The notes beneath the pieces were generated by a model. That model ran no database searches, was not told the DNA's origin, and saw only the letters and a program-made list of their open reading frames with translations. A DNA stretch of 64,000 bases from Bacillota bacterium (GTDB lineage: Bacteria > Bacillota > Clostridia > Lachnospirales > Lachnospiraceae): contig JAEYGZ010000046.1 of the NCBI GenBank assembly GCA_023409535.1, positions 275,760 to 339,759 of the forward strand. The letters run 5' to 3'. Position numbers and translations under genes: made by a program. The first letter of the stretch is position 1. The number at the start of each line of letters is the position of its first letter. Shown here in pieces: positions 1 through 8,239 of the stretch.

Positions 1-539
1 CCACAACCGGTCAGGCTGTATCGAAGGAAACTTCAGAGACAATGAAAACCTTACTGGAAGCTGTCGTCGCAGACGGAACCGGTAAACGAGCTTATCTGCC
101 GGGCTTTCGTGTAGGCGGAAAAACAGCTACTTCAGAGAAGCTTCCCAGAAGCAGCAACAAATATATTTCTTCCTTTATCGGCTTTGCTCCTGCGGATAAT
201 CCACAGGTGATTGCAGTGGTATTAATAGAAGATCCGGTAGGCATTTATTACGGCGGTACGGTAGCGGCTCCGGTCATTGCCGATTTATTCAGTAATATTC
301 TTCCCTATCTTGGTGTGGAAGAAAATTTCACTGAGTCTGAAATAGAAAAATTCAATATCGGTTCCTTTGAGATGCCGGATTTTATCGGCAAGACGAAGAA
401 GGAAGTAAACCAAATGATGAAGATCTATGATTTTGGGGAATTAGACTCCTTGGGAGAAGGGGATATTGTGACGGAGCAGTTTCCACTGGTTGGAGAGACC
501 ATTGATAAAGATAGCGATATCATTCTATACTTTAACTGA
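1..539 (+). CDS. Penicillin-binding protein with PASTA domain (SpoVD/FtsI type), 3' end only
   Basis: The window opens inside this gene; the frame is open from base 3 to the TGA at 537-539, so only about the last 178 residues are visible. They hold the end of a transpeptidase domain, with the motif VGGKTATSEK in the place of the KTG box (it reads KTA here), followed by a PASTA-like domain from about base 360 (MPDFIGKTKKEV...) to the C-terminus. Class B penicillin-binding proteins of this kind crosslink peptidoglycan outside the membrane, during division (FtsI) or spore cortex formation (SpoVD). The position just before mraY and murD fits the dcw cluster. Whether it is the division or the sporulation enzyme cannot be decided from the fragment. 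Confidence 0.85.
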   Translation, partial: TTGQAVSKETSETMKTLLEAVVADGTGKRAYLPGFRVGGKTATSEKLPRSSNKYISSFIGFAPADNPQVIAVVLIEDPVGIYYGGTVAAPVIADLFSNILPYLGVEENFTESEIEKFNIGSFEMPDFIGKTKKEVNQMMKIYDFGELDSLGEGDIVTEQFPLVGETIDKDSDIILYFN

Positions 540-544
540 TTTGG

Positions 545-621
545 CAATCATTGCGGATGAATTCCTGGTTTAAGAAATTCATCCCGGTTTGTAAAATCGC
601 AATGCAAAGTGATTGTTTTTT
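545..621 (+). terminator. Compound intrinsic terminator after the penicillin-binding protein gene
   Basis: Three nested arms pair: CAATCA (545-550) with TGATTG (610-615), TTGCG (551-555) with CGCAA (598-602), and GGATGAATT (555-563) with AATTCATCC (576-584). A run of six T follows at 616-621. The nested stems plus T-run fit a Rho-independent terminator separating this gene from mraY. Confidence 0.6.
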
Positions 622-641
622 CAAAATCAATAAAGTATAAT
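613..641 (+). promoter_or_regulatory. Sigma-A-type promoter for mraY
   Basis: TTGTTT (613-618) and a perfect TATAAT (636-641) are separated by 17 bases. The -35 lies in the T-run of the preceding terminator, so the mraY operon seems to restart transcription right where the upstream unit ends. Confidence 0.5.
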
Positions 642-692
642 AGCGTAGGTTAGCTACAAAAGCATACTGACCGTACAAGAATGGAGGATACT

Positions 693-1661
693 ATGAATTT
701 TTCTGAGCTTAAAGTTATATTACCCGTTATTATTTCCTTCGGTGTCTGCGTGATACTGTGTCCGCTTTTGATTCCTTTCTTAAAAAGGTTAAAATTCGGG
801 CAATACATCAGAGAAGAGGGACCCCAGTCACATCAGAAGAAATCCGGTACTCCAACCATGGGCGGCATTATTATTGTACTAAGCGTTGCGATTACCTGTA
901 TTTTCTTTATGAAGGATAACAGGGATATCGTACCGGTTCTGTTTGCTACCATCGGTTTTGGCATCATCGGTTTTATGGACGATTATATCAAGGTTGTCAT
1001 GAAGCGGTCCATGGGACTCAGGGCATGGCAAAAGCTTTTGGGACAGTTACTGGTTACCGCAATCTTTGGTTATTATATACTTAACTTTACCAATATCGGA
1101 ACCTTGGTGCTGATACCGTTCTCCGGCGGAAGGTATGCGGACATATCTTATTTATTTGTTCCTTTCTTTCTGATCGTGGTGCTTGGAACCGTGAACGGCT
1201 CAAATTTCACGGATGGTCTGGACGGTTTGGAATCAGGAGTGACCGTATTAATCGCAACCTTCTTTACCGTGGTATCCATCGGTTTAAAGAGCGATCTTTC
1301 ACCGATCACCGGTGCGGTTGCGGGAAGCTTAATGGCTTTTCTGCTATATAACGTCTATCCCGCTAAGGTATTTATGGGAGATACGGGTTCCCTGGCCCTT
1401 GGCGGCTTTGTGGCGGCAACTGCATTTATGCTTCAGATGCCCTTGTTCATCCTGATGATTGCACTTATTTATCTGGTAGAGGTACTTTCGGTCATCCTGC
1501 AAGTCAGCTACTTTAAAATAACCGGCGGTAAGCGTATCTTCAAGATGGCACCGATTCACCACCATTTTGAGCTGATGGGCTGGTCGGAGACCAGAGTCGT
1601 TGCGGTATTTTCCATCATTACTGCAATTCTTTGTCTGGTAGCTCTGATGGGAATCGGTTGA
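693..1661 (+). CDS. mraY: Phospho-N-acetylmuramoyl-pentapeptide transferase
   Basis: MraY moves phospho-MurNAc-pentapeptide from UDP to undecaprenyl phosphate, making lipid I in the cytoplasmic membrane. The protein is polytopic and carries the family signatures: a metal-binding MDDYIK near residue 95, NFTDGLDGL near 175, and an APIHHHFE histidine cluster near 290. The frame is open from an ATG at 681, but that codon overlaps the SD sequence GGAGG (683-687); the ATG at 693, five bases further on, is the better start and gives 322 residues, a normal length. murD follows 22 bases downstream, consistent with one transcript. Confidence 0.95.
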   Translation: MNFSELKVILPVIISFGVCVILCPLLIPFLKRLKFGQYIREEGPQSHQKKSGTPTMGGIIIVLSVAITCIFFMKDNRDIVPVLFATIGFGIIGFMDDYIKVVMKRSMGLRAWQKLLGQLLVTAIFGYYILNFTNIGTLVLIPFSGGRYADISYLFVPFFLIVVLGTVNGSNFTDGLDGLESGVTVLIATFFTVVSIGLKSDLSPITGAVAGSLMAFLLYNVYPAKVFMGDTGSLALGGFVAATAFMLQMPLFILMIALIYLVEVLSVILQVSYFKITGGKRIFKMAPIHHHFELMGWSETRVVAVFSIITAILCLVALMGIG

Positions 1662-1683
1662 TTGCGAGGAAAGGGAGGCTATT

Positions 1684-3042
1684 ATGCAGTTAAAGGATAA
1701 AAGGGTATTGGTATTCGGTGCAGGAAAAAGCGGTGTTTCTTCTGTGAGATTATTGCAAAAGCAAGGTGCATCCGCAATCCTGTATGATTCAAATACAAAG
1801 CTTACTACAGAGAACTTTCAGGATAAATTTGATACAGCGCATAACTTTACGTTGGTCACAGGCGAGCTGCCCCAGGAAGTGATTGATTCCCTGGATCTGT
1901 TTGTCATCAGCCCGGGAATTGCGATTGATAATCCCGTGGCGGAAAGAATAAAGGCAAAGGGGATCCCTGTATGGGGAGAGATTGAACTGGCTTACCGTTT
2001 TGCCAAAGGTAAGGTAATCGGCATCACCGGTACCAACGGTAAGACCTCCACCACAACCCTGGTGGGTGAGATTATGAAGACCTATTTTAAAGAGGTCTAT
2101 GTGGTTGGCAATATTGGTAATCCTTATACGGAGGTGGCCATGGAAACCACAGAGGAATCAATCTGTGTGATTGAGCTGTCAAGCTTCCAGCTGGAGACCA
2201 TTCATGAGTTCAGGCCTGAGGTCAGCGCTATTTTAAATATTACACCGGATCACCTGGATCGCCATCATACCATGGAGACTTACATCGCCATGAAGGAAAA
2301 TGTGGCAAAGAACCAGACCATGTCCGAGCTCTGCGTCTTAAATTATGAGGATGAAATTCTTAGGGAGACAGCAAAACACCTTCCTACAAGAATCCTGTTC
2401 TATAGCAGCACAAGGCCGCTTGAGAACGGACTCTTTATGGAAGGGGATGATATCTATTATAGTACGGCAGGCAAAAGAGAACTGGTCTGCAATATTAATG
2501 AGCTTAAAGTCCTTGGCAGACATATGTATGAGAATATTATGGCTGCAGTCGGAATAGCGGTTACAATGGGAATACCCATGAGCTATATTCATACGGCATT
2601 GATAAACTTCCGTGCGGTGGAGCACAGAATCGAATTTGTGGAAACCATAGGCGGAGTTACCTATTATAATGACTCCAAAGGAACCAACCCGGATGCTTCC
2701 ATTAAAGCAGTTCAGGCAATGGTCAGCCCGACCCTTGTCATCGGCGGAGGATATGATAAGCATGTTGCATTTGATGAATGGATAAAGTCCTTTGAGGGCA
2801 AGGTGAAGCTCCTTGTACTTCTTGGCCAGACCAGGGATCAGATTGCCGAGACTGCCGGACGGTACGGTTTCCATAATATTCTTATGGCGGAGGATCTTCA
2901 GGAAGCAGTCAGGATATGTGCCCAGAGGGCAGTTCCCGGAGATGCCGTATTATTGTCTCCTGCATGCGCAAGCTGGGGAATGTTCGAGAATTACGAGCAG
3001 CGCGGAAGGATGTTTAAGGAGTTTGTCCGCGCATTGAAATAA
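1684..3042 (+). CDS. murD: UDP-N-acetylmuramoyl-L-alanine--D-glutamate ligase
   Basis: MurD adds D-glutamate to UDP-MurNAc-L-Ala in the cytoplasm, using ATP. The 452-residue protein has the Mur ligase layout: an N-terminal nucleotide-fold domain (VLVFGAGKSG), the ATP-binding loop GITGTNGKTSTTT at about 111-123, the central ligase motif ELSSFQLE, and a C-terminal domain with YYNDSKGTNPDA and the ending SPACASWGMFENYEQRG. GGAGG lies shortly before the ATG. It sits between mraY and an ftsW-type gene, as usual in dcw clusters. Confidence 0.96.
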   Translation: MQLKDKRVLVFGAGKSGVSSVRLLQKQGASAILYDSNTKLTTENFQDKFDTAHNFTLVTGELPQEVIDSLDLFVISPGIAIDNPVAERIKAKGIPVWGEIELAYRFAKGKVIGITGTNGKTSTTTLVGEIMKTYFKEVYVVGNIGNPYTEVAMETTEESICVIELSSFQLETIHEFRPEVSAILNITPDHLDRHHTMETYIAMKENVAKNQTMSELCVLNYEDEILRETAKHLPTRILFYSSTRPLENGLFMEGDDIYYSTAGKRELVCNINELKVLGRHMYENIMAAVGIAVTMGIPMSYIHTALINFRAVEHRIEFVETIGGVTYYNDSKGTNPDASIKAVQAMVSPTLVIGGGYDKHVAFDEWIKSFEGKVKLLVLLGQTRDQIAETAGRYGFHNILMAEDLQEAVRICAQRAVPGDAVLLSPACASWGMFENYEQRGRMFKEFVRALK

Positions 3043-3057
3043 GTAAGGAGTGAGACG

Positions 3058-4197
3058 ATGGCCAGAACGGTTGCGGAAGCAAATAAAAGAAAAATGCACA
3101 GCTATTATGATTACAGCTTACTGTTTCTCATACTATTTCTGGTATGCTTTGGGCTGGTTATGATTTATAGTACCAGCTCCTATAATGCACAGCGAATTGA
3201 AGGGGATGCTACTTTCTACCTGCAGAAGCAGGCACTCTTTGCAGGGGTCGGTATATTGATCATGCTGTTTGTATCAAAGATTGATTATCGTGTTTATATT
3301 ACAAATTTGCCGATCATACGATTGAAACCGGTAACACTTTTATATTTTTTCTGTATTATACTTCAAGTTGCCGTTCTTATCTTTGGCCCCACCATCAACG
3401 GCGCTAAGAGATGGATTGATATTCCCTTCCTGGGTCGCATTCAGCCCTCGGAGCTAACCAAGATTGCAGTAATTATCTTTACTGCGTACATAGTTAATCT
3501 GGCGCCGAAGAAGCTGGATAAGTTTTTGGGCTTTATCAGGGTAGTATTATTTATTGCACCGTTACTTGGGCTGATTATTATTGAAAATTTTTCTACTGCT
3601 TTAATCGTAGGTGTCATCATGGTTGCAATTTGCTTTGTTGCCAGCAGAAAGAAACTATACTTTATTATATCCGGCTTATTATTCGGGGCGATCGGCTCCG
3701 TATTCATATTCTTTGTATCCTATCGTTCAGAACGTATTAAGGTGTGGTTGAATGTAGAGACGGAGCCTAAGGGTTATCAGATTCTGCAGGGCTTATATGC
3801 CATTGCTTCCGGCGGTATCTTTGGAAAGGGTCTGGGAGGAAGCATGCAGAAGCTGGGCTTTATCCCGGAGTCTCATAACGATATGATTTTCTCGGTTATT
3901 TGCGAGGAGCTTGGGCTCTTCGGAGCATTTTGCCTGATTCTGCTGTTTATTTTATTAATATGGAGAATTTTTATCATCGCCATTAATGCGGCAGACCTTT
4001 ACGGCGGACTGATTGCGACCGGTGTACTGGCGCATATTGCAGCTCAGGTGCTGATTAATATCGCGGTTGTAACCAATACCATACCCTCCACGGGTATTCC
4101 GCTCCCCTTTATCAGCTACGGAGGCAGCTCCGTCATGGTAATTCTGTTCGAGATGGGAATTGTCCTGAGTGTCTCAAACCAGATCAAAAGGGAGTAA
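3058..4197 (+). CDS. ftsW: SEDS-family peptidoglycan polymerase FtsW/SpoVE
   Basis: The 379-residue polytopic membrane protein belongs to the SEDS family (RodA/FtsW/SpoVE), glycosyltransferases that polymerise lipid II and act with a class B penicillin-binding protein. The C-terminal signature STGIPLPFISYGGSS is present, as are the early motifs MIYSTSS and WIDIPFLGRIQPSE. It follows murD by 15 bases. In spore-forming clostridia this position can hold either the division protein FtsW or the sporulation paralogue SpoVE; with only one copy in view the two cannot be separated. Confidence 0.9.
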   Translation: MARTVAEANKRKMHSYYDYSLLFLILFLVCFGLVMIYSTSSYNAQRIEGDATFYLQKQALFAGVGILIMLFVSKIDYRVYITNLPIIRLKPVTLLYFFCIILQVAVLIFGPTINGAKRWIDIPFLGRIQPSELTKIAVIIFTAYIVNLAPKKLDKFLGFIRVVLFIAPLLGLIIIENFSTALIVGVIMVAICFVASRKKLYFIISGLLFGAIGSVFIFFVSYRSERIKVWLNVETEPKGYQILQGLYAIASGGIFGKGLGGSMQKLGFIPESHNDMIFSVICEELGLFGAFCLILLFILLIWRIFIIAINAADLYGGLIATGVLAHIAAQVLINIAVVTNTIPSTGIPLPFISYGGSSVMVILFEMGIVLSVSNQIKRE

Positions 4198-4284
4198 CCT
4201 GTATCTGGCCGGCGTACAGCTTTGTGACAACGATGGATACGGATATTGCATAAACTGGCAGCCCTTTTTGTACATTAAGCACGC

Positions 4285-4330
4285 AGACAAGGAAGGAAAC
4301 ATATAGTGTATTATATTTCCTACATTGTCT
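4285..4330 (+). promoter_or_regulatory. Two-part hairpin directly before the murA ribosome-binding site
   Basis: AGACAA (4285-4290) pairs with TTGTCT (4325-4330), and inside it AGGAAA (4294-4299) pairs with TTTCCT (4316-4321). The structure ends two bases before the GAGGTG that serves the ATG at 4341. There is no T-run, so it is not a terminator; an effect on murA translation or mRNA stability is only inference. Confidence 0.4.
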
Positions 4331-4340
4331 GAGGTGTGCT

Positions 4341-5621
4341 ATGTCGAGTATCGAGGTCATCGGCGGCGAGCAGTTAAAAGGCGAGCTGAGAATACAAGGG
4401 TCAAAGAATGCAGCATTACCAGTGATTGCTGCTACTATTTTGAATAAAGGGAAATCCATACTAAGGAACTGTCCGAAAATACTTGATGTATGCCATATGG
4501 TGACGATACTGAATGAACTGGGGTGCGAAACCTCCTGGGACGGTAATACGCTTTATGTGGACAGTAGTAATGCTGCTTCAACCTCTGTTTCGGAGGAATC
4601 GGTAAGCAAAATGCGCAGCTCCATCTTATTTCTCGGTGCATTACTCGGAAGACATCATGAGGTTACCATTGCCTATCCGGGCGGCTGTTCCATCGGAAAA
4701 CGACCGATTGATTATCATCTGAAAGCAATCAGGAAGATGAATGTCACTCAGGAGTTTATTGGTGAGAATGATACGATGATTCATTGTTATTCCGATACGA
4801 TTATTGGTAACGATATTTTTCTTGAATTCCCAAGTGTCGGAGCAACTCAGAATATAATACTCACTGCCGTATTATCACAGGGTACTACAAGAATCTTCAA
4901 CGCAGCAAGAGAACCCGAAATCACAGAGGTTTGTAATTATCTGAATCGGGCAGGTGCAAGGATCAGCGGAAAAGGTACCGCTTTTATCGAGGTTGAGGGC
5001 GTGAAGGAGCTGCATGATGTGGATTTTAAGCTTTCTTCCGACCGGATCGTTGCAGGAACATATATGGTGGCAGTTGCAGCAGCAAGAGGAAATGTGGTTT
5101 TTACCAATACGCCTACGAAGCATCTGGATTCTACCATCCGGATACTGCGCAGGACCGGCTGCAATATAGAAGCCACAGAGGATAGTATAAAAGTACAAAG
5201 TAAACACAGGCCGCTGCCGATCGAGCTTCTAAGGACACAGCCCTATCCGGGATTTCCGACGGATATGCAATCACAGCTGATGACACTTTTATGCCTGGCG
5301 GAAGGAGAAAGCACGATTATTGAGGAAATCTTTGAGTCACGCTTTCAAAATATAAGTGATTTAAAAAAGATGGGTGCGGTTATCACTGTGGATTCAAAGA
5401 ATAATAAAGCCGAAATCGATGGAGTGAGCCGACTGCAGGGAGCTGTTGTAGAGGCCCATGACCTTAGGGGCGGTGCAGCGCTCCTAATCGCCGGACTTGC
5501 AGCCGAGGGAACGACTATCATTCGTAATGCCACAAGCATTGAACGGGGATATGAAGACATCTGCAAGGATTTAGGGACGATTGGTGCAAAGGTTAGATAT
5601 TGCAGTGAGAATGCGGTATGA
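4341..5621 (+). CDS. murA: UDP-N-acetylglucosamine 1-carboxyvinyltransferase
   Basis: MurA transfers enolpyruvate from phosphoenolpyruvate to UDP-GlcNAc, the first committed step of peptidoglycan synthesis. The 426-residue protein has the N-terminal GSKNAALPV loop, the catalytic cysteine in PGGCSIGKRP (Cys116, the fosfomycin target position), and the later motifs PGFPTDMQSQ and DLRGGAALLIAGL. GAGGTG precedes the ATG. A 143-base spacer separates it from ftsW, in the place where many dcw clusters carry murG, which is missing here. Confidence 0.96.
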   Translation: MSSIEVIGGEQLKGELRIQGSKNAALPVIAATILNKGKSILRNCPKILDVCHMVTILNELGCETSWDGNTLYVDSSNAASTSVSEESVSKMRSSILFLGALLGRHHEVTIAYPGGCSIGKRPIDYHLKAIRKMNVTQEFIGENDTMIHCYSDTIIGNDIFLEFPSVGATQNIILTAVLSQGTTRIFNAAREPEITEVCNYLNRAGARISGKGTAFIEVEGVKELHDVDFKLSSDRIVAGTYMVAVAAARGNVVFTNTPTKHLDSTIRILRRTGCNIEATEDSIKVQSKHRPLPIELLRTQPYPGFPTDMQSQLMTLLCLAEGESTIIEEIFESRFQNISDLKKMGAVITVDSKNNKAEIDGVSRLQGAVVEAHDLRGGAALLIAGLAAEGTTIIRNATSIERGYEDICKDLGTIGAKVRYCSENAV

Positions 5622-5669
5622 GCGTGAAAAATCTTACGGATTTTTTCGCGCGGCAGAAAGAGGAAGCAT

Positions 5670-6425
5670 ATGAAGGGAACCAGGAACAGGAAGCATGATA
5701 GCGTACTGGGAAGAATAGTGAAAAGAATGATACTGCTTCTCATGATTATCGGTATACCTGCTGTGCTTTTCTTAAGCACCTTCCATATTAAGAAGATAGA
5801 GGTGGTAGGAGCGCAGCGATATACCTCGGATGAGATCATCAGCCACCTGGTACAGACAAGGCTTGATTCAAATTCGCTCTGTCTGTATCTGAAGTACCAT
5901 TACTTAACGGGCGTCAAGCTTCCTTTTATCGAGAAGGTTGATGTTGCAATGAAGGATACGCATTCCGTTACCATCTTTGTATATGAGAAAATGATAGCGG
6001 GATGTGTTGAATTGATGGGACAGTACTTATATTTTGATAAGGACGGAATTGTTGTCGAAAGCTCTCCCAAGCTGTTCGAGGGTATTCCGGTGGTTAAGGG
6101 ACTGAAGTTTAATCAGCTTCTTTTAGGGGAAAAGCTGGAGGTACAAAAGCAGGAGTTATTTGATGTAATTATCAATCTTACCCAGCTAATCGGTAAATAT
6201 AACTTGAAGGTGGACAGCCTATCCTTTAACAATAAATATGAGGTCACCTTAAACAGCGGTGATATCACTGTCTTGCTGGGCAGGAAAGATACCTATGATG
6301 AAACAATATCCGAGCTGAAAAGTGTCTTGGCAGAAGCATCGGGATTGGAGGTTACCATTGATATGAGAAATTTTGTGAAGGGTACTGGCAAGATTGTGGC
6401 AAAACCAAAAAAACCGACAGAATAG
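5670..6425 (+). CDS. ftsQ: Cell division protein FtsQ/DivIB
   Basis: The 251-residue protein has a short basic cytoplasmic N-terminus, one membrane segment at about 18-36, then a POTRA domain beginning IKKIEVVGAQRYTSDEI and a beta-rich extracytoplasmic domain ending in a TIDMRN-type strand. This is the architecture of FtsQ/DivIB, a bitopic divisome scaffold. AGAGGAAG precedes the ATG. Between murA and this gene lies an imperfect T-rich hairpin (about 5622-5651) that might attenuate transcription. FtsQ sequences are poorly conserved, so position and architecture carry most of the assignment. Confidence 0.85.
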   Translation: MKGTRNRKHDSVLGRIVKRMILLLMIIGIPAVLFLSTFHIKKIEVVGAQRYTSDEIISHLVQTRLDSNSLCLYLKYHYLTGVKLPFIEKVDVAMKDTHSVTIFVYEKMIAGCVELMGQYLYFDKDGIVVESSPKLFEGIPVVKGLKFNQLLLGEKLEVQKQELFDVIINLTQLIGKYNLKVDSLSFNNKYEVTLNSGDITVLLGRKDTYDETISELKSVLAEASGLEVTIDMRNFVKGTGKIVAKPKKPTE

Positions 6426-6467
6426 ATAAATAAGTCCTAAATTAGTGATAATTTTATAAAAATACAC

Positions 6468-6496
6468 TTGATTATTTGGGAATTAAAAGATATTAT
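6468..6496 (+). promoter_or_regulatory. Sigma-A-type promoter for ftsZ
   Basis: TTGATT (6468-6473) and TATTAT (6491-6496) are 17 bases apart in AT-rich DNA. The site is about 150 bases before the likely ftsZ start. Confidence 0.45.
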
Positions 6497-6646
6497 ATAA
6501 AGTAGATTGTGGGGTACCATAGTTAGTATAAGGAGGAAGAAATATCCCATTATCATGTGGTTTTGGAAGAAAATTGGAACTTACTTTTTGGCTATGAGGA
6601 GTTATTAATAAAATATAGAAAGAATACGATGAAGGAGGAATTGACC

Positions 6647-7888
6647 TTGCTTGAAATAAGAACAAATGAGGCGGATACAACTGCAAAAATACTTGTAATC
6701 GGGGTAGGAGGAGCAGGAAACAATGCCGTTAATCGAATGATAGAAGAGAATATCCTCGGTGTTGATTTTGTTTGTGTTAATACGGACAAGCAGCACTTAA
6801 AGAATTGCAAGGCTCCGCAGTGCATTCAGATTGGTGAAAAATTAACCAAGGGACTGGGTGCCGGAGCACAGCCTGAAGTTGGACAGAAGGCCGCAGAGGA
6901 GAGCAGGGAGCAATTAACAGAGCTAATAAAAGGAGCCGATATGGTATTTGTCACCTGTGGTATGGGTGGTGGAACCGGAACCGGAGCAGCTCCGGTCGTA
7001 GCACAGATTGCAAAAGATATGGGTATCCTGACAGTAGGCATCGTAACAAAGCCTTTCCGTTTTGAGGCAAAAACCCGTATGACCAATGCAATTTCAGGAA
7101 TTGACCGTCTGAAGGAGCATGTTGATACCTTAATCGTTATTCCGAATGATAAACTTATTGAAATCGTAGATCGCAGGACCACTATGCCGGATGCACTGCG
7201 CAAGGCAGATGAGGTATTGCAGCAGGGTGTTCAGGGTATCACGGATCTGATTAATGTGCCCGGACTCATTAACCTTGACTTTGCCGATGTACAGACAGTT
7301 ATGAAGGATAAGGGCATTGCACATATCGGTATCGGTATGGGAACCGGCGATGATAAATGTATTGATGCTGTAAAGCAGGCAATCACCAGCCCGTTACTTG
7401 AGACAACCATTCAGGGAGCATCCCATGTCATCATAAATATCTCCGGTGATATCAGCCTGATTGAGGCAAATGATGCGGCTACGCTGGTTCAGGAGCTTGC
7501 AGGAGATTCCGCAAATATCATCTTTGGCGCTATGTTTGATGATGTTAATCCCGATACGGCTACTATTACGGTTATTGCAACCGGCTTGGATTCAAAATCC
7601 AAAGAGATGGTGAAGACCCCGGATTTCTTAAGACGTCCTGGCACACCTGCGGGTGGTTTAAAGCCTGCCTCCGCAAAACCGGATTTTGGATTAAACAGAA
7701 CCTATACCAGTACCTATAGCGGGACAAGCCAGAGTAGTTCTCAGGTTCACTCCGCACAGACAGGCTATCACACAGACCCGAACCGCAGACCGGTAAGCCA
7801 GCCCGGGAAGGCTCCGGCCAATACAAATACAGATCCCAGCGGTATCAAAATTCCTGAGTTCTTACAGAAGAACCGCCATAATAAATAG
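6647..7888 (+). CDS. ftsZ: Cell division GTPase FtsZ
   Basis: FtsZ is the tubulin homologue that polymerises into the division ring. The protein shows VIGVGGAGNNAVNRM, the GTP-binding tubulin signature GGGTGTGAAPVV, NVPGLINLDFADV in the synergy-loop region, a low-complexity Ser/Thr/Pro linker, and the C-terminal binding peptide IKIPEFLQKNR. The frame is open back to an ATG at 6557, which would add about 30 residues, but AAGGAGG at 6632-6638 lies eight bases before a TTG at 6647. I chose the TTG, giving 413 residues that begin MLEIRTNE, a usual FtsZ N-terminus. Confidence 0.95.
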   Translation: MLEIRTNEADTTAKILVIGVGGAGNNAVNRMIEENILGVDFVCVNTDKQHLKNCKAPQCIQIGEKLTKGLGAGAQPEVGQKAAEESREQLTELIKGADMVFVTCGMGGGTGTGAAPVVAQIAKDMGILTVGIVTKPFRFEAKTRMTNAISGIDRLKEHVDTLIVIPNDKLIEIVDRRTTMPDALRKADEVLQQGVQGITDLINVPGLINLDFADVQTVMKDKGIAHIGIGMGTGDDKCIDAVKQAITSPLLETTIQGASHVIINISGDISLIEANDAATLVQELAGDSANIIFGAMFDDVNPDTATITVIATGLDSKSKEMVKTPDFLRRPGTPAGGLKPASAKPDFGLNRTYTSTYSGTSQSSSQVHSAQTGYHTDPNRRPVSQPGKAPANTNTDPSGIKIPEFLQKNRHNK

Positions 7889-7915
7889 AATTATATGTTT
7901 ACATAAGAAATTAAG

Positions 7916-7958
7916 GCTGTCAGATTATTTCATATGAAATAGTCTGGCAGCTTTTTTT
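7916..7958 (+). terminator. Intrinsic terminator of ftsZ
   Basis: A 16-base arm (GCTGTCAGATTATTTC, 7916-7931) pairs with 7936-7951 with two G-T wobbles around a four-base loop, followed by seven T at 7952-7958. It closes the division transcript before spoIIGA. Confidence 0.9.
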
Positions 7959-8030
7959 GTGTCCCAAAGGGGGATAAGCACGGTTGCTGTAAAAATAAGT
8001 AAATGAAAACAAGGAGTTAGCATCCAAGAA

Positions 8031-8063
8031 CTGACATATTTTGGAAATGATATGGGTTATAAT
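8031..8063 (+). promoter_or_regulatory. Candidate spoIIG-type promoter with long spacer
   Basis: CTGACA (8031-8036) and a perfect TATAAT (8058-8063) are 21 bases apart, longer than the usual 17. The Bacillus subtilis spoIIG promoter is known for an over-long spacer and needs Spo0A for activation, so the resemblance is suggestive. I could not find a convincing pair of Spo0A boxes by eye. Confidence 0.4.
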
Positions 8064-8137
8064 ATTCACGAATAAGCGGATTAGTCCATGTGTGCAGGCA
8101 TGATTACCAAGCTTGCTTAGGTAAATGCACCTATGCA

Positions 8138-8181
8138 TATGGATAAGTGCAGCGGTGAGCAGCGTAATCTTCGGTTATGCC
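8138..8181 (+). repeat. Structured repeat element, copy 1 (before spoIIGA)
   Basis: This 44-base element matches 22091-22133 before topA at about 36 of 44 positions, including the first 14 bases (TATGGATAAGTGCA). It contains a stem GCGTAA/TTATGC; the other copy has GTGTA/TACAC, so a C-G pair has become T-A and a G-T wobble has become G-C. The function is unknown. Confidence 0.5.
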
Positions 8182-8239
8182 GAATATAAAGCATTCAAGC
8201 TTCTATTCCGCGCAGCGTATGTAAACTCGGAGGTGAAAC

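Larger units (their letters stand above)
7959..8239. other. Spacer between ftsZ terminator and spoIIGA
   Basis: About 280 bases without a gene. It holds a candidate spoIIGA promoter (8031-8063), a hairpin element that recurs before topA (8138-8181), other short inverted repeats, and the GGAGGTG (8229-8235) for spoIIGA. No reading frame with a ribosome-binding site was seen. Confidence 0.6.

Noticed and set aside
2338..2874. Minus-strand open frame (178 codons) opposite murD
   Set aside because: Antisense shadow of an intact ligase gene; no recognisable protein features.
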